Source: Novosphingobium sp. (GTDB lineage Bacteria > Pseudomonadota > Alphaproteobacteria > Sphingomonadales > Sphingomonadaceae). Taken from it: DNA of 64,000 nt. Made by a program: the position numbers and the translations under genes. Position 1 is the first letter of the stretch, and each line of letters starts with the position of its first letter. Of the stretch, positions 52,616-63,209 are shown in pieces. The DNA is taken from the NCBI RefSeq assembly GCF_030699305.1, contig NZ_JAUYNB010000033.1, forward strand, positions 1-64,000, given 5' to 3'. A model generated the notes under the pieces. It ran no database searches. It had not been told where the DNA came from and worked only from the letters and a program-made list of their open reading frames with translations.

Positions 52616-53079
52616 GCGAAACCGCCCGTCAGTGCATCGATCGCGGCCTGGAGGATCACCGCTGCTGCGGCCGAATCGATTCGTTCGGCCCGTTTGGCGC
52701 GGCTGAAGTCCTGCGCGATCAGTGCGCTGGTCGCGCTGGCGGTGGACCAGCGTTCGTCCCACAGCAGGATCGGCAGATCCAGCACCGACAGGTTGCGGGC
52801 ATAGGCGCGGCTCGACTGGCTGCGCGGCCCTTCGCTGCCGTCCATGTTGATCGGCAGGCCGATCACCACGCCCCTGATGTCCCGCTCGGCGATCAGCGCG
52901 GCCAGCAGCGCCTTGTCCGCGCCGAACTTGCCGCGCTTCAGCGTCTTGCCGGGCGAGGCAAACCGCCAGCCCGCATCGCAGAACGCGGTGCCGATGGTCT
53001 GCGTGCCCAGGTCCAGCCCCAGCAGCGCGCCGCCAGCGGGCAGGGCATCGCGCAGTTCCAGCGCGCTGGTGGTGATCAT
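52612..53079 (-). CDS. ruvX: Holliday junction resolvase-like RuvX/YqgF
   Basis: 155 residues with the RNase H-like fold. GLDLGTQTIGTAFCDAG carries the first Asp, IRGVVIGLPINMDG and WDERWSTASAT are conserved, and the C-terminal part has DSAAAAVILQAAID. In other bacteria it is needed for pre-16S rRNA 5' processing. ATG 53079. It overlaps the convergent cupin-like gene by 4 bases. Confidence 0.94.
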   Translation of the reverse strand: MITTSALELRDALPAGGALLGLDLGTQTIGTAFCDAGWRFASPGKTLKRGKFGADKALLAALIAERDIRGVVIGLPINMDGSEGPRSQSSRAYARNLSVLDLPILLWDERWSTASATSALIAQDFSRAKRAERIDSAAAAVILQAAIDALTGGFA

Positions 53080-53087
53080 CGCGGCGG

Positions 53088-54197
53088 TTACCGTGCCGCC
53101 TGCCAGGCCGCCACACGGCGGGCAAAGTCGGCGCGCACGTTCATCCAGAACAGCGGGATATCATAGACGTGGTAATTGTTCCCAGGCAGCACGTAATCGC
53201 CCATTTCCGGGGTGGATTGCAGCGAGAGCATGCCGTCGGCGCGGCAGGTCGCGGGCACGAACGCTGGCTTGATCTCGCCGTTCTCGATCTTGCCGTCGGG
53301 CACCAGCGTGCCAAGGTTGGCACTGGCCGGGGCCGTGCCGCCCGCGCTGCCGGTCAGCGGGTTGGAACACAGGAAGGCCTGCCCGCGCAGCGGCTTGCCA
53401 TCCAGCCCGGTGTCCGCCTCGTAAGCGGCGATGGTCATCGCCGGATCGGCGGGTTCGCCATAACTCATCCAGCTCATCACGCAGTTCGGCTGTTCGGCGA
53501 TGTTGCAGGGTTGCAGGCCCATTTCCGGCAAGTCGTGCCGCATGGAAAGCGGCCACCCGACCAGATAGGCCGCCGCGATCCGGCTGGACAGCGGCTGATC
53601 CTTCACCCGCTCCGCCATCAGCCGCCGCAAGTGCAGCGAGCCCTGGCTGTGTCCGGCCAGCACGATCGGCATGTCTGCCGGAAGCTGCGCCACGAAATGG
53701 TCGAACGCCTGCAAGACGTCGCCATAGGCCAGATCCAGCGCCTTGGCGCGGTCATCGCCCTGGGTCAGGAACGCGCCGAATGCGGCCTGACGGTAGCGTG
53801 GCGCCCAGATCTGCTCTGCCCCGGCGAACGGGCTGGCCATGCCGCGAATGAAGGTGACGGCGCGGGTGCGCGCTTCCTGATCCCCCAGCGGCGCGTTCCA
53901 GTGCGCCTTGGCCAGATAACTGGTGGGATGGACGAAAAACACCGCCGCGCGGACCGGGGCGGGGGCGGGTGCGCCGGTGGGCGACCAGCGGGCCGGATCA
54001 CCGGGCTGGCCGGGCCGGGACAGCCACATCGCGGGATCGGCATACTGGCTGGCGGTCAGCGCCTTCTGCGCTTCGAACGCGCCAGAGGGCTTGAACGCGA
54101 GACGGCTCAAGGTGTCGGGATAGAAGCTCAGCGCGAGCCGTCCGGCGATGAAAATGGCGATGCAGAACGCAATGAAATACAGGAACTTGCGGGCCAT
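53088..54197 (-). CDS. DUF3089 alpha/beta hydrolase-like protein
   Basis: 369 residues with an N-terminal membrane anchor (MARKFLYFIAFCIAIFIAG). The DUF3089 body contains FFVHPTSYLAKAHWNAPLGDQEA, the nucleophile elbow LAGHSQGSLHLRRL and a late NNYHVYDIPLFW. Probably a membrane-tethered periplasmic lipase/esterase; the substrate is unknown. It lies 3 bases after the AI-2E-family permease gene and 8 bases before ruvX. Confidence 0.88.
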   Translation of the reverse strand: MARKFLYFIAFCIAIFIAGRLALSFYPDTLSRLAFKPSGAFEAQKALTASQYADPAMWLSRPGQPGDPARWSPTGAPAPAPVRAAVFFVHPTSYLAKAHWNAPLGDQEARTRAVTFIRGMASPFAGAEQIWAPRYRQAAFGAFLTQGDDRAKALDLAYGDVLQAFDHFVAQLPADMPIVLAGHSQGSLHLRRLMAERVKDQPLSSRIAAAYLVGWPLSMRHDLPEMGLQPCNIAEQPNCVMSWMSYGEPADPAMTIAAYEADTGLDGKPLRGQAFLCSNPLTGSAGGTAPASANLGTLVPDGKIENGEIKPAFVPATCRADGMLSLQSTPEMGDYVLPGNNYHVYDIPLFWMNVRADFARRVAAWQAAR

Positions 54198-54200
54198 CGT

Positions 54201-55247
54201 TCAACTTTCGGCAGGAGTGTTGCGCAGCGACTGGCGTTCCAGCGCGACCTTGATCATCGCGACCAGCGGATCGGCCAGCATCAGCCCGATGATCCCGAAC
54301 AGCACGCCCATGATCAACTGCGCGCCCAGCACCAGTGCCGGGGCCAGATCGGCGGTGCGCTTGGCCACCATCGGCACGATCACGTTGCCGTCCACGGTCT
54401 GCACCACGACATAGACGATAACGCAGTAAAGGCCCATTTCGACCCCGCCGGAAAATCCGACGATGACCATCAGCAGGCCGGAAATCGGTGCGCCGATGTT
54501 GGGCAGGAACGCCAGCAGGCCGGTCAGCAGGCCCAGCAGGCCCGCCATCGGCACGCCATAGATAGCCAGCATCGCCCAGGTCGCGATCCCTTCGACGAAC
54601 ATCCCGATCAGCCGCCCGAACATCAGCCGCCGCAGCGTTTTGCCCATTACGGTGGTTGTCTCGGCAAAGTGTTCTCGCTCCTGCACGGGCAGCATCCATG
54701 CCACCCCGCGCCGGTAAAGTTGCGGTTCGGCGGCGAAATAGATGCCCATCACCAGGATCAGGAACGCCGTGGTCAGCCCGCCCAGCACGCCGCCGACCGC
54801 GCTGGTCAGTTCACCCACGCCGCCCAGCGCCTTTTCGGCAATGGTCTGAATATTGGAGGCGTTGATCGCAAAACCGTGCGATTGCAGCCAGCTGATCGAA
54901 CGCAGGGCCTGTGTTTCGACAATCGCAGGCAGTGCGGCGGCTTCTGCGGCAATCTGCCGGCCCGCGAACATGGCCGTCCAGACCAGAAAGGCTACGCCGG
55001 CCAGCAGCACGATCGTCACCCGGATGCCGCGCGGCAAAGGCGCGACTCGCCCCAGCAGGCGTGCCCCGCCATCGACCATTGCGGCGAACACCATGCCGCC
55101 GAAGATCACCAGCAGCGGCTGGGCCAGAAATATGGTCAGCGCGACGAGTACCGTCAGACCGATCCAGACGGCGGCGCGTTTGGCTTCCTGGCGCAGCACC
55201 GGATCGCTGATATCGGTCGGGCCGACTTGTTCGGACTCAGCCATCAT
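54201..55247 (-). CDS. AI-2E family permease
   Basis: 348-residue polytopic membrane protein of the AI-2E exporter/PerM family. N-terminal helices (VWIGLTVLVALTIFLAQPLL and VFAAMVDGG) and a C-terminal helix group include LTGLLAFLPNIGAPISGLL. The family exports or antiports small molecules; the substrate here is not known. The start overlaps the lepB stop by 4 bases. Confidence 0.88.
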   Translation of the reverse strand: MMAESEQVGPTDISDPVLRQEAKRAAVWIGLTVLVALTIFLAQPLLVIFGGMVFAAMVDGGARLLGRVAPLPRGIRVTIVLLAGVAFLVWTAMFAGRQIAAEAAALPAIVETQALRSISWLQSHGFAINASNIQTIAEKALGGVGELTSAVGGVLGGLTTAFLILVMGIYFAAEPQLYRRGVAWMLPVQEREHFAETTTVMGKTLRRLMFGRLIGMFVEGIATWAMLAIYGVPMAGLLGLLTGLLAFLPNIGAPISGLLMVIVGFSGGVEMGLYCVIVYVVVQTVDGNVIVPMVAKRTADLAPALVLGAQLIMGVLFGIIGLMLADPLVAMIKVALERQSLRNTPAES

Positions 55248-56146
55248 TTCGCTCCATCAGGCACATGCACCGGGCGCAGGCTGCGCCAGGCGCGGCCTTC
55301 GCGCAAGGCACCCCACCAGCTCAGCGGGTTCCAGCTTTCGCTGCCGTTGAGGCTGAAGGTCGTGAATTCGGCGCGGCCGCCCACATCAGACAGCGCCACC
55401 GCGCCGCCTAGCCCGCTTTCTTCCAGCGCCACGCGGCTGTCGGCGGAATGATCGCGGTTGTCGCCCATCAGGAACACGTGGCCTGCCGGAACGGTCACTT
55501 CGGCCATATTGTCGAGGCTCTGCCGGACATGGTCGATCACGATGAAGCTGGCCCCGTTGGGCATCGTTTCGCGATAGGCGGGCAGTTCATAGACCTCGCG
55601 GCCGCTGGGCAGGCGCGTGCGATAGCCGGCGAATGCATCATAGCAGTGCGACTGATAGACGGCATCGCCGCACATCAACTGTTCTTCGGCGGGCAGTTGC
55701 ACGGTCGGGACGATCTCGCGCCGGATCGGCTGGCCGTTCAGGATGATCTGCCCTTCCTGCAGCGCGATCCGGTCGCCCGGCAGGGCGACGACGCGCTTGA
55801 TCAGATCCTCGTTGCGATTGCGCGGCACGGTGATCACGATATCGCCGTATTCGGGCGTATCCGCCAGTGCCCGCCAGTCTGCGCGCGGCAGCAGATGAAA
55901 GCTGACCGACGCCCAGTTCCAGCCATAAGGGAACTTCGACACGACCAGCCGGTCGCCCACCAGCAGGTTCGGCATCATCGAGATCGACGGGATATAGAAC
56001 GGCTTGGCCACAAAGCTGTGGAACGCCAGCACCGCCAGCAGCATCACCGCCAGGCTGCGGATTTCGCCCAGCCAGTCGACCCGGTCCTTCGCCTTGGCAT
56101 CGGGCGCGGCCGGAGTGGTCGGTTCGGGTGCAGTATTATCGGTCAT
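55244..56146 (-). CDS. lepB: Signal peptidase I
   Basis: Membrane serine peptidase removing Sec signal peptides; 300 residues. A membrane helix (about 31-48) precedes [11 protein letters not shown] with catalytic Ser56. The general-base Lys lies in [14 protein letters not shown], and the box [11 protein letters not shown] is near the C terminus. ATGA overlap with acpS in front. Confidence 0.96.
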   Translation of the reverse strand: MTDNTAPEPTTPAAPDAKAKDRVDWLGEIRSLAVMLLAVLAFHSFVAKPFYIPSISMMPNLLVGDRLVVSKFPYGWNWASVSFHLLPRADWRALADTPEYGDIVITVPRNRNEDLIKRVVALPGDRIALQEGQIILNGQPIRREIVPTVQLPAEEQLMCGDAVYQSHCYDAFAGYRTRLPSGREVYELPAYRETMPNGASFIVIDHVRQSLDNMAEVTVPAGHVFLMGDNRDHSADSRVALEESGLGGAVALSDVGGRAEFTTFSLNGSESWNPLSWWGALREGRAWRSLRPVHVPDGAK

Positions 56147-56562
56147 GCGTCTGTCGGTTCCGGCAATTTGCGGGCTTCGATCACCACGAAGGCCTGCGCC
56201 CAGGGGTGATCGTCGGTCAGGGTCAGGTGGACCATGGCTTCATGGCCGGGGGGCGTGATCGTGGCAAGCCGTGCAGCAGCGCCCCCGGTCAGTGCCAGCG
56301 TCGGTGCGCCGGAGCGCGCATTGATCACGCCGATGTCCTTCATGAACACCCCGGCCTTGAAACCGGTGCCGACCGCCTTGGAAAAGGCTTCCTTGGCGGC
56401 AAAGCGCTTGGCCAGCGTGCCCGCCTTGGTGAACGGGCGCCGCGCCGCCTTGGCGCGTTCGACATCGGTAAAGACGCGGTTTTCGAACCGCTCTCCGAAC
56501 CGGTTGAGCGAATTCTGGATCCGCTCGATATTGCAAAGGTCAGACCCGATGGCGATGATCAC
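56143..56562 (-). CDS. acpS: Holo-[acyl-carrier-protein] synthase
   Basis: Transfers phosphopantetheine from CoA to apo-ACP; 139 residues. The conserved metal-binding [13 protein letters not shown], the Glu in [17 protein letters not shown] and [15 protein letters not shown] are present. I choose GTG 56562, which sits after a GGGGG stretch and gives the family length; a GTG four codons earlier is possible. Its stop overlaps the lepB start. Confidence 0.95.
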   Translation of the reverse strand: MIIAIGSDLCNIERIQNSLNRFGERFENRVFTDVERAKAARRPFTKAGTLAKRFAAKEAFSKAVGTGFKAGVFMKDIGVINARSGAPTLALTGGAAARLATITPPGHEAMVHLTLTDDHPWAQAFVVIEARKLPEPTDA

Positions 56563-56579
56563 GATGACCCCCACACGTC

Positions 56580-56660
56580 GTCACCCCGGACTTGATCCTG
56601 GGTCCCGCTGGTTCTTGCCATCGTCAGAAAGCTGGACCCCGGCTCGGTGGCCGGGGTGAC
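56580..56660. repeat. Intergenic inverted repeat between pdxJ and acpS
   Basis: GTCACCCCGG (56580-56589) and CCGGGGTGAC (56651-56660) bracket 61 bases containing GGACCCCGGCTC and TCCTGGGTCCCGC. This matches a repeat type often seen in sphingomonad intergenic DNA. It separates two genes of the same direction. Confidence 0.7.
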
Positions 56661-56689
56661 GGTTGCTGAGCGGAGCGATCTGATCCTTG

Positions 56690-57421
56690 TCACCGCGCCG
56701 CATCCATCAGTTCACGCATCTGCACGACGGCATTCTCCAGCCCGACAAATACTGCCTCGCCAATCAGATAGTGGCCAATGTTGAGTTCCGCCAGTTGCGG
56801 GATTGCAGCGATCGCCTGGACGTTGTCATACGTCAGTCCGTGCCCGGCGTGGGGTTCGATCCCGTTGCGCGCGGCCAGCGCGGCCATATCGGCAATGCGC
56901 TTCAGTTCCACCGCCCGGTCCTCGCCGGCGGCATGGGCGTATTCCCCCGTGTGAAACTCGACCACGTGCGCGCCGAGCCGGATCGCGGCGTCGAGCTGGC
57001 GCACTTCGGGCGCGATGAACAGGCTGACGCGAATGCCCGCATCGGCCAGTTTCTGGACAATCGGGTAAAGCCGGTTGTGCTGCCCGGCGGCGTCCAGCCC
57101 GCCTTCGGTGGTGCGTTCCTCGCGCCGTTCCGGGACGATGCAGGCGGCGTGCGGCATGTGGCGCAGCGCAATTTCCAGCATCTCGTCGGTTGCGGCCATT
57201 TCCAGATTGAGCGGCAGGTTGGTCGCCGCCTGAATCCGCGCCAGATCCTCATCGCGAATATGACGGCGGTCCTCACGCAGATGCGCGGTAATGCCGTCGC
57301 CCCCGCAGGCGGCGACGATCTGCGCCGCGCGGACCGGATCGGGATGATCGCCGCCGCGCGCGTTACGGATCGTCGCGACGTGGTCGATATTGACGCCCAG
57401 GCGCAGGCGGGAGGGGATCAT
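56690..57421 (-). CDS. pdxJ: Pyridoxine 5'-phosphate synthase
   Basis: Closes the pyridoxine ring from 1-deoxyxylulose 5-phosphate and aminoacetone phosphate; 243 residues in a TIM barrel. [22 protein letters not shown] at the N terminus and [12 protein letters not shown] with [10 protein letters not shown] at the C terminus are diagnostic. It lies 15 bases after pyrE. Confidence 0.97.
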   Translation of the reverse strand: MIPSRLRLGVNIDHVATIRNARGGDHPDPVRAAQIVAACGGDGITAHLREDRRHIRDEDLARIQAATNLPLNLEMAATDEMLEIALRHMPHAACIVPERREERTTEGGLDAAGQHNRLYPIVQKLADAGIRVSLFIAPEVRQLDAAIRLGAHVVEFHTGEYAHAAGEDRAVELKRIADMAALAARNGIEPHAGHGLTYDNVQAIAAIPQLAELNIGHYLIGEAVFVGLENAVVQMRELMDAAR

Positions 57422-57436
57422 GGCAGTGTCCTGTGA

Positions 57437-58021
57437 TCAGGGATTTGCACGGCTGCCCGGCTTGGTCGCCGGAGTCGCGGCCAGTTCGGGTGGCAGTTCA
57501 TCTTCGGCATAAGTCGGAAAACTGAGCGCGATAAGCGGGTAAAAGGGCACCCCCAGATCGACTGTGCCGCCGGACCGGTCAACCAGTGCGGCTTCGGCCA
57601 GCACTTCGCCGCCCGCCGCCTCGACGGCGGCAATCGCCTCGCGGCTGGACAGGCCGGTGGTTACCACGTCCTCGACCATCAGGACCTTGTCGCCCGGTTC
57701 GATGGTAAAGCCCCGGCGCAGTTCGAACGTGCCGGTCGGCCGTTCGACAAAGATCGCCTCCAGTCCCAGCGCGCGGCCCATTTCGTGGCCGATGATCACC
57801 CCGCCCATCGCCGGGGCGACAACCCTGGTCAGTTCCTTGCGCAAATCGCGCGGCAGTGTCGCGGCAAGCGCGGCGGCCAGCCGCGAAGCGCGCATCGGGT
57901 CCATCAAAACGCGGGCGCATTGCAGGTAGTGTGCGCTGTGGCGACCCGATGACAGCAGGAAGTGGCCTTCGAGCAACGCCTTGCTGGCGCGGAACTCGGC
58001 CAGAACGTCTTCATCCTGCAT
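57437..58021 (-). CDS. pyrE: Orotate phosphoribosyltransferase
   Basis: Makes OMP from orotate and PRPP in pyrimidine synthesis; 194 residues. SSGRHSAHYLQCARVL and the PRPP loop VLMVEDVVTTGLS are intact. ATG 58021, with AAAAGGA upstream, gives MQDEDVLAEFRASKALLEG; a start 17 codons earlier is possible. First of a pyrE-pdxJ-acpS-lepB run. The 194 bases to the divergent ctaC hold both promoters. Confidence 0.96.
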   Translation of the reverse strand: MQDEDVLAEFRASKALLEGHFLLSSGRHSAHYLQCARVLMDPMRASRLAAALAATLPRDLRKELTRVVAPAMGGVIIGHEMGRALGLEAIFVERPTGTFELRRGFTIEPGDKVLMVEDVVTTGLSSREAIAAVEAAGGEVLAEAALVDRSGGTVDLGVPFYPLIALSFPTYAEDELPPELAATPATKPGSRANP

Positions 58022-58215
58022 GATAGCTACGGTCCTTTTCCGATATTGCCCTGCGCTGACGGAGGGTGTCATTGCGTCTTGTCAAAAATATCCCCTAGAG
58101 GCGCTTGAGTGCCCTCGCAAGCGCGCGTATAGGCCCTCCCAAATTGTGACTCCCACGGGGCAAGAGGGGGCAAGCTGTTCTCTTGCCGACAATGGAAAGC
58201 GAAAGCACAGGAACG

Positions 58216-59301
58216 ATGAAATTCGGCCAATCTGCCCGTTCAGCGGGTCGCACGATCAAGGCGATCGGACTTTCTCTGGCGCTGCTCGCGGTGCCGCAAA
58301 TCGCGAACGCCCAGGCGGCTGGCGCTGAACCGGCGCCGACCGAAGCGGTCGACGCTGCTGCGGTAACTGCCCAGGCAGTCGCCCCGGTTGTTGCCGCGCC
58401 GCTGCCCGCAGCGGTCCCGGCGGTCGATCCCAACGATCCGCGCTTCAAGGTTGCGCCCGGCGGTTACACGCCGATGCAGCCGACTGCGGGCAAGGGTATG
58501 CCGGTTGATGGCGGGCTGGGCACCCAGACCCAGTATTCGGACGTCGGCGATCAGGCCAACGCACTGCATGACGCGCTGCTCTACATCATCAGCGGGATCA
58601 CGATTGTTGTGTTCCTGCTGCTGGTCTATGTCGTGCTGCGCTTCAACAAGCGCGCCAACCCGGTGCCGTCGAAGACCAGCCACAACACGGTGCTGGAAGT
58701 CGTCTGGACCGGCGTTCCGATCCTGATCCTGCTGGGCATTGCGGTACCGTCGATCTCCTTGATCGCGAAGCAGTTCGAACCGGCCCCGGCCAAGGCGCTG
58801 ACGATCAAGGCCACCGGCAACCAGTGGTTCTGGACCTACACCTATCCCGACAACGGCGGGTTCGAAGTCATTTCGAACATGCTGCCGGACGAGGACGCGA
58901 TCAAGCGCGGCGAACCGTTGAAGCTGGGCGTTGACTATCGCATGGTCGTGCCGGTCGGTGAAACGATCCGCCTGCAGGTGACTGCGGCCGACGTGATCCA
59001 TTCGTTCGCGATTCCCTCGCTGTGGTACAAGCTCGATGGCGTTCCGGGCCGGATCAACGAAAAGACCCTGACCATCCGCGAGCCGGGCGTCTATTACGGC
59101 CAGTGCTCGGAACTGTGCGGCGTGAAGCACGGCTACATGCCGATCGCGATCGAGGCACTGCCGCGTGACAAGTTCAACGCCTGGGTGCTGACGCAGTCCG
59201 GCGGCAAGATCGACGGGTTGCCCGAAGCACCTGCCGCTGCTGAAGCCGCACCTGCTGCCGCTGCGCCCGCAGCCGAAGCCGCTCCGGCTCCGGCCGCCTG
59301 A
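58216..59301 (+). CDS. ctaC: Cytochrome c oxidase subunit II
   Basis: Carries the CuA centre of the aa3 oxidase; 361 residues. A signal peptide ([20 protein letters not shown] to about 33) and an Ala/Pro-rich linker precede two membrane helices (about 115-140 and 165-190). The CuA site is [15 protein letters not shown] (Cys297, Cys301, plus His and Met). The C-terminal tail is Ala/Pro-rich. ATG 58216 is preceded by AGGA. Heads the oxidase operon. Confidence 0.96.
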   Translation: MKFGQSARSAGRTIKAIGLSLALLAVPQIANAQAAGAEPAPTEAVDAAAVTAQAVAPVVAAPLPAAVPAVDPNDPRFKVAPGGYTPMQPTAGKGMPVDGGLGTQTQYSDVGDQANALHDALLYIISGITIVVFLLLVYVVLRFNKRANPVPSKTSHNTVLEVVWTGVPILILLGIAVPSISLIAKQFEPAPAKALTIKATGNQWFWTYTYPDNGGFEVISNMLPDEDAIKRGEPLKLGVDYRMVVPVGETIRLQVTAADVIHSFAIPSLWYKLDGVPGRINEKTLTIREPGVYYGQCSELCGVKHGYMPIAIEALPRDKFNAWVLTQSGGKIDGLPEAPAAAEAAPAAAAPAAEAAPAPAA

Positions 59302-59330
59302 ACCAGACAAGACAAGGACAGGGTTTAGCC

Positions 59331-61019
59331 ATGGCTACTACCGCAGACCACTTCCAGGCGCACGATGACGGGGCGCACGCACACGACGATCATGATCACA
59401 AGCCGGCGTTTTTCGCCCGCTGGTTCATGTCGACCAACCACAAGGACATCGGGACGCTGTACCTGATCTTCGCGATCATCGCGGGGATCGTGGGCGGTGC
59501 CTTCTCGGGCATGATGCGTTTCGAGCTGGCTGAGCCGGGCATCCAGTACCTGGATATGTTCGCCAAATGGTTTGGCAATGCCAATCCCAGCTTCGACCAG
59601 CAGCTCCACCTGTGGAACGTGCTGATCACGGCGCACGGACTGATCATGGTGTTCTTCATGGTCATGCCCGCGATCATCGGCGGGTTTGGCAACTGGTTCG
59701 TGCCGCTCATGATCGGCGCGCCGGACATGGCGTTCCCGCGGATGAACAACATCTCGTTCTGGCTGACCGTGGCGGGCTTCACTTCGCTACTCTGCTCGGC
59801 GTTCGTCCCGGGCGGCGTGGGCAACGGCGCCGGCGTGGGCTGGACAGCCTATGCCCCGCTGTCGACTTATGGTTCGACCGGCCCGGCGATGGACTTCGCG
59901 ATCTTCTCGCTGCACCTCGCCGGTGCCGCTTCGATCATGGGCGCGATCAACTTCATCACCACCATCTTCAACATGCGTGCGCCGGGGATGACCCTGCACA
60001 AGATGCCGCTGTTCGTGTGGTCGGTGCTGGTTACCGCGTTCCTGCTGCTGCTCGCGCTGCCGGTCCTGGCCGCTGCGATCACCATGCTGATCACCGATCG
60101 TAACTTCGGCACCACCTTCTTCGATCCGTCGGGCGGCGGCGATCCGATCCTGTTCCAGCACTTGTTCTGGTTCTTCGGCCACCCCGAAGTGTACATCATG
60201 ATCCTGCCGGCCTTCGGCATCATCAGCCAGATCGTTTCGACCTTCTCGAAGAAGCCGGTGTTCGGCTACCTCGGCATGGCTTACGCGATGGTTGCCATCG
60301 GCGTGGTCGGGTTCGTCGTGTGGGCGCACCACATGTACACCTCGGGTCTGTCGGTTAACACCAAGATGTACTTCACCGCAGCCACCATGGTGATCGCGGT
60401 GCCGACCGGCGTGAAGATCTTCTCGTGGATCGCGACGATGTGGGGCGGCAGCCTTGAATTCAAGTCGCCGATGGTCTGGGCGCTGGGCTTCATCTTCCTG
60501 TTCACCGTTGGCGGCGTGACCGGCGTGGTTCTGGCCAACGGCGGCGTGGACGATGTGCTGCACGACACCTACTATGTGGTCGCGCACTTCCACTACGTGC
60601 TGTCGCTGGGCGCGGTGACGGGTCTGTTCGCGGGCTTCTATTACTGGTTCCCGAAGATGAGCGGGCGGATGCATTCCGAGTTCCTGTCGCACCTGCACTT
60701 CTGGGTGTTCTTCGTCGGCGTGAACCTGATCTTCTTCCCGCAGCACTTCCTGGGCCTGCAGGGGATGCCGCGCCGTTATCCAGACTACACCCCGGCCTAT
60801 GAATACTGGAACAACATCTCGACGCTGGGCTACAAGATCATGGCCGCAAGCCTGGTGATCTGGTTCATCAACATCATCTACGCCTACACCGCTGGCAAGA
60901 AGGCTCCGGCCAACTACTGGGGTGAAGGCGCGAACACGCTGGAATGGACGCTGTCGAGCCCGCCGCCGTTCCATCAGTTCGAAACCCTGCCCGTCATCGA
61001 CGACAAGGGTCACCACTGA
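59331..61019 (+). CDS. ctaD: Cytochrome c oxidase subunit I
   Basis: Catalytic haem a / a3-CuB subunit; 562 residues with twelve membrane helices. [13 protein letters not shown] holds the CuB His and the cross-linked Tyr, HHMYTSG the other CuB ligands, and [15 protein letters not shown] the haem axial ligands. The N terminus has a His-rich stretch ([13 protein letters not shown]). It lies 29 bases after ctaC and is followed by a terminator. Confidence 0.98.
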   Translation: MATTADHFQAHDDGAHAHDDHDHKPAFFARWFMSTNHKDIGTLYLIFAIIAGIVGGAFSGMMRFELAEPGIQYLDMFAKWFGNANPSFDQQLHLWNVLITAHGLIMVFFMVMPAIIGGFGNWFVPLMIGAPDMAFPRMNNISFWLTVAGFTSLLCSAFVPGGVGNGAGVGWTAYAPLSTYGSTGPAMDFAIFSLHLAGAASIMGAINFITTIFNMRAPGMTLHKMPLFVWSVLVTAFLLLLALPVLAAAITMLITDRNFGTTFFDPSGGGDPILFQHLFWFFGHPEVYIMILPAFGIISQIVSTFSKKPVFGYLGMAYAMVAIGVVGFVVWAHHMYTSGLSVNTKMYFTAATMVIAVPTGVKIFSWIATMWGGSLEFKSPMVWALGFIFLFTVGGVTGVVLANGGVDDVLHDTYYVVAHFHYVLSLGAVTGLFAGFYYWFPKMSGRMHSEFLSHLHFWVFFVGVNLIFFPQHFLGLQGMPRRYPDYTPAYEYWNNISTLGYKIMAASLVIWFINIIYAYTAGKKAPANYWGEGANTLEWTLSSPPPFHQFETLPVIDDKGHH

Positions 61020-61061
61020 GAACGGCCTGACGGCAAGACTGCCTGAATGCTGAAAAGAACG

Positions 61062-61090
61062 CGCCCCGGCCCAGAAAGCCGGGGCGTTTT
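61062..61090 (+). terminator. Rho-independent terminator after ctaD
   Basis: CGCCCCGGC pairs with GCCGGGGCG around CCAGAAA and is followed by TTTT, 42 bases past the ctaD stop. Confidence 0.85.
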
Positions 61091-61131
61091 CGCGTGCGCG
61101 CCAGATTCCGCTGGTGCTTGCGGGAAGGGTC

Positions 61132-61218
61132 GGGGGAGGGCCGCCTCCCCGGCCCGTTGCATTTGATGGTAAGGGCTTCATAACAGGCCCTCCCCCGGCC
61201 CCTCCCGCAGGCGGGAGG
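61132..61218. repeat. GC-rich inverted-repeat element between ctaD and the hydrolase
   Basis: GGGGGAGGGCC (61132-61142) pairs with GGCCCTCCCCC (61186-61196), and CCTCCCGC (61201-61208) with GCGGGAGG (61211-61218). The mirrored short hairpins resemble the element at 34781-34915. It precedes the epoxide hydrolase start by about 40 bases. Confidence 0.75.
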
Positions 61219-61258
61219 GGGGATCAGAGGCAGCCTGCGTTGCGGCTGGGAGATGTTG

Positions 61259-62242
61259 ATGCCTGAATTGCGCCAGATCGATTGCGGCGAAGTATCGCTG
61301 CGCTGCGCCATCGCGGGGCCAGTCCCCGGCACCGCGCCGCTGGCGATCATGGTCCACGGCTTTCCCGAAAGCTGGTATTCGTGGCGGCACCAGCTGGGTC
61401 CGGTTGCGGACGCGGGTTTCACCGCCTGCGCGATTGATGTGCGCGGCTATGGCGGGTCGGACAAGCCCCACGCGGTCGAGGCTTATGCGATGGAACGGCT
61501 GGTTGGCGATCTGGTGGGGCTGCGTGATGCGCTTGCGCCGGGCCAGCAGGTCGTGCTGATCGGGCATGACTGGGGCGCGCCGATCGTCTGGAACTCCACA
61601 CTGGCGCGGCCCGATGTGTTCCGTGCGGTTGCGGCGCTGTCGGTGCCGTTCGCGGGTGTGCCGGACCGTCCGTTCACCGAGGTGTTCCGCGAACACTTCA
61701 CCAGTCAGGGCCGGTTCTTCTATCAGGAGTTCTTCCAGGAACCCGGCGTGGCCGAGGCGGAGGCGGAGGCCGATCCGCGCGGTTTCCTGCGGAAGATGCT
61801 CTATTCGATCTCGGGCGATGCGCCGCTTGGCAATCACTGGGACAAACCGCTCGGCGCGACGTTCCTCGAAGGGCTGCCCGATGTCGCCGATCCGGACGGC
61901 CTGCCCGCCTGGCTGTCGGACGCCGACCTGACGTTCTATGCGCGCGAAATGGCCGCATCGGGCTTTCGCGGACCGCTCAACCGTTATCGCAATCACGAAG
62001 CCGATTACGCCTGGGCACAGCAGTTCCGGGGGCGGCGAATCGAATGTCCGGCGCTGTTCATCGGCGGCACGCGCGATCCGGCGACAACGCTGTTTGGCGC
62101 GGTGGCCGATCCCGTGGCGATGATGCGCCCGCTGGTGCCCCAGGTCGAAGGGCACGTGCTGGAAGGCTGCGGCCACTGGACCCAGCAGGAGCGGCCCGAG
62201 GCCGTAACCGCGCTGTTGATCGACTGGCTCCAAAGACTGTAG
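61259..62242 (+). CDS. Epoxide hydrolase-like alpha/beta hydrolase
   Basis: 327 residues. HGFPESWYSWRHQL is the oxyanion region, GHDWGAPIV carries the nucleophile Asp104, a cap domain is in the middle, and the His is in GCGHWTQQERPEAV. Asp as nucleophile and DRPFTEVFREHF-type cap sequence fit soluble epoxide hydrolases. I choose ATG 61259 because GGGAG lies six bases upstream; an ATG two codons earlier is too close to it. It sits inside the oxidase locus between ctaD and ctaB, unrelated in function, and may be an insertion. Confidence 0.87.
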   Translation: MPELRQIDCGEVSLRCAIAGPVPGTAPLAIMVHGFPESWYSWRHQLGPVADAGFTACAIDVRGYGGSDKPHAVEAYAMERLVGDLVGLRDALAPGQQVVLIGHDWGAPIVWNSTLARPDVFRAVAALSVPFAGVPDRPFTEVFREHFTSQGRFFYQEFFQEPGVAEAEAEADPRGFLRKMLYSISGDAPLGNHWDKPLGATFLEGLPDVADPDGLPAWLSDADLTFYAREMAASGFRGPLNRYRNHEADYAWAQQFRGRRIECPALFIGGTRDPATTLFGAVADPVAMMRPLVPQVEGHVLEGCGHWTQQERPEAVTALLIDWLQRL

Positions 62243-62290
62243 CGACGGGCCTTCCCACCGCGCCCACGGCAGACTATAGCGCGCTCAATC

Positions 62291-63205
62291 ATGACCGCCC
62301 AAGCCGCCCCTGTCGTTCATCCGCTGCCTGCCGACTGGCGCGATTTCTTCGCGCTGACCAAGCCGCGCGTGATGACACTGGTGATCTTCACCGGGCTGTG
62401 CGGGCTGCTGGCCGCGCCGGGGGCGATCGATCCGGTGGAAGATTTCACCGCGATTCTGTGCATTGCGATGGGTGCGGGCGGTTCGGCCGCGCTCAACCAG
62501 TGGTGGGAAGCGGACCTTGATGCGCTGATGAAGCGCACCGCCGACCGGCCCTTGCCGTCGGGCCGGATGGAGCGCCATTCCGCGCTCAGCTTCGGGCTGA
62601 TTCTGGCGCTGGCATCGGTGTTCGTGATGGCGGTTGCGGTCAGCTGGCTGGCGGCGGCGGTCCTGGCGATCTCGATCGTCTATTATTCGGTGGTCTACAC
62701 CATCTGGCTGAAACCCCGCACGCCGCAGAATATCGTGATTGGCGGCGGGGCCGGGGCGTTCCCGCCAATGATCGGCTGGATCGCCGCGACCGGGGACATC
62801 ACGCTGATGCCGGTGCTGCTGTTTGCGATCATCTTTTTCTGGACCCCGCCGCATTTCTGGGCGCTCGCGCTGTTTGTGGAAACGGATTATGCCAAGGCGG
62901 GCATTCCGATGATGCCGGTGGTGGCCGGGCATCAATCGACGCGCCGCCAGATTCTGGTCTATGCGGTGCTGCTGCTGCCGCTCAGTCTGGCGCCGTTCTG
63001 GTTTGCCGGTGCAGGCGTGCTGTATGGCGCTTCGGCACTGGTGCTGTCGGCAGTGTTTCTGCTGCTGAGCCTTCGTGTCGCGGTGTTCCGGGGGGACGCG
63101 ACGGACATGGACATGCGCCCTGAAAAGCGCCTGTTCGCCTACTCGGTGCTCTACCTGTTCGTGCTGTTCGGCGCGCTGGTGGCAGACCGCTGGATCATGG
63201 GATAA
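62291..63205 (+). CDS. ctaB: Protohaem IX farnesyltransferase (haem O synthase)
   Basis: Membrane prenyltransferase making haem O, precursor of haem A for the aa3 oxidase; 304 residues with about nine helices. The aspartate motif [19 protein letters not shown] and the second [24 protein letters not shown] are typical. ATG 62291 follows the epoxide hydrolase by 48 bases. Confidence 0.96.
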   Translation: MTAQAAPVVHPLPADWRDFFALTKPRVMTLVIFTGLCGLLAAPGAIDPVEDFTAILCIAMGAGGSAALNQWWEADLDALMKRTADRPLPSGRMERHSALSFGLILALASVFVMAVAVSWLAAAVLAISIVYYSVVYTIWLKPRTPQNIVIGGGAGAFPPMIGWIAATGDITLMPVLLFAIIFFWTPPHFWALALFVETDYAKAGIPMMPVVAGHQSTRRQILVYAVLLLPLSLAPFWFAGAGVLYGASALVLSAVFLLLSLRVAVFRGDATDMDMRPEKRLFAYSVLYLFVLFGALVADRWIMG

Positions 63206-63209
63206 ACCG

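Noticed and set aside
53169..55451. 760-residue open frame on the plus strand over the DUF3089, permease and lepB genes
   Set aside because: Low-complexity Gln/His/Arg/Gly composition and full overlap with three well-supported genes on the other strand mark it as a shadow frame.
59787..61181. 464-residue open frame antisense to ctaD
   Set aside because: It is very rich in Arg/His/Glu/Asp, overlaps a certain gene and runs through the terminator and a repeat.
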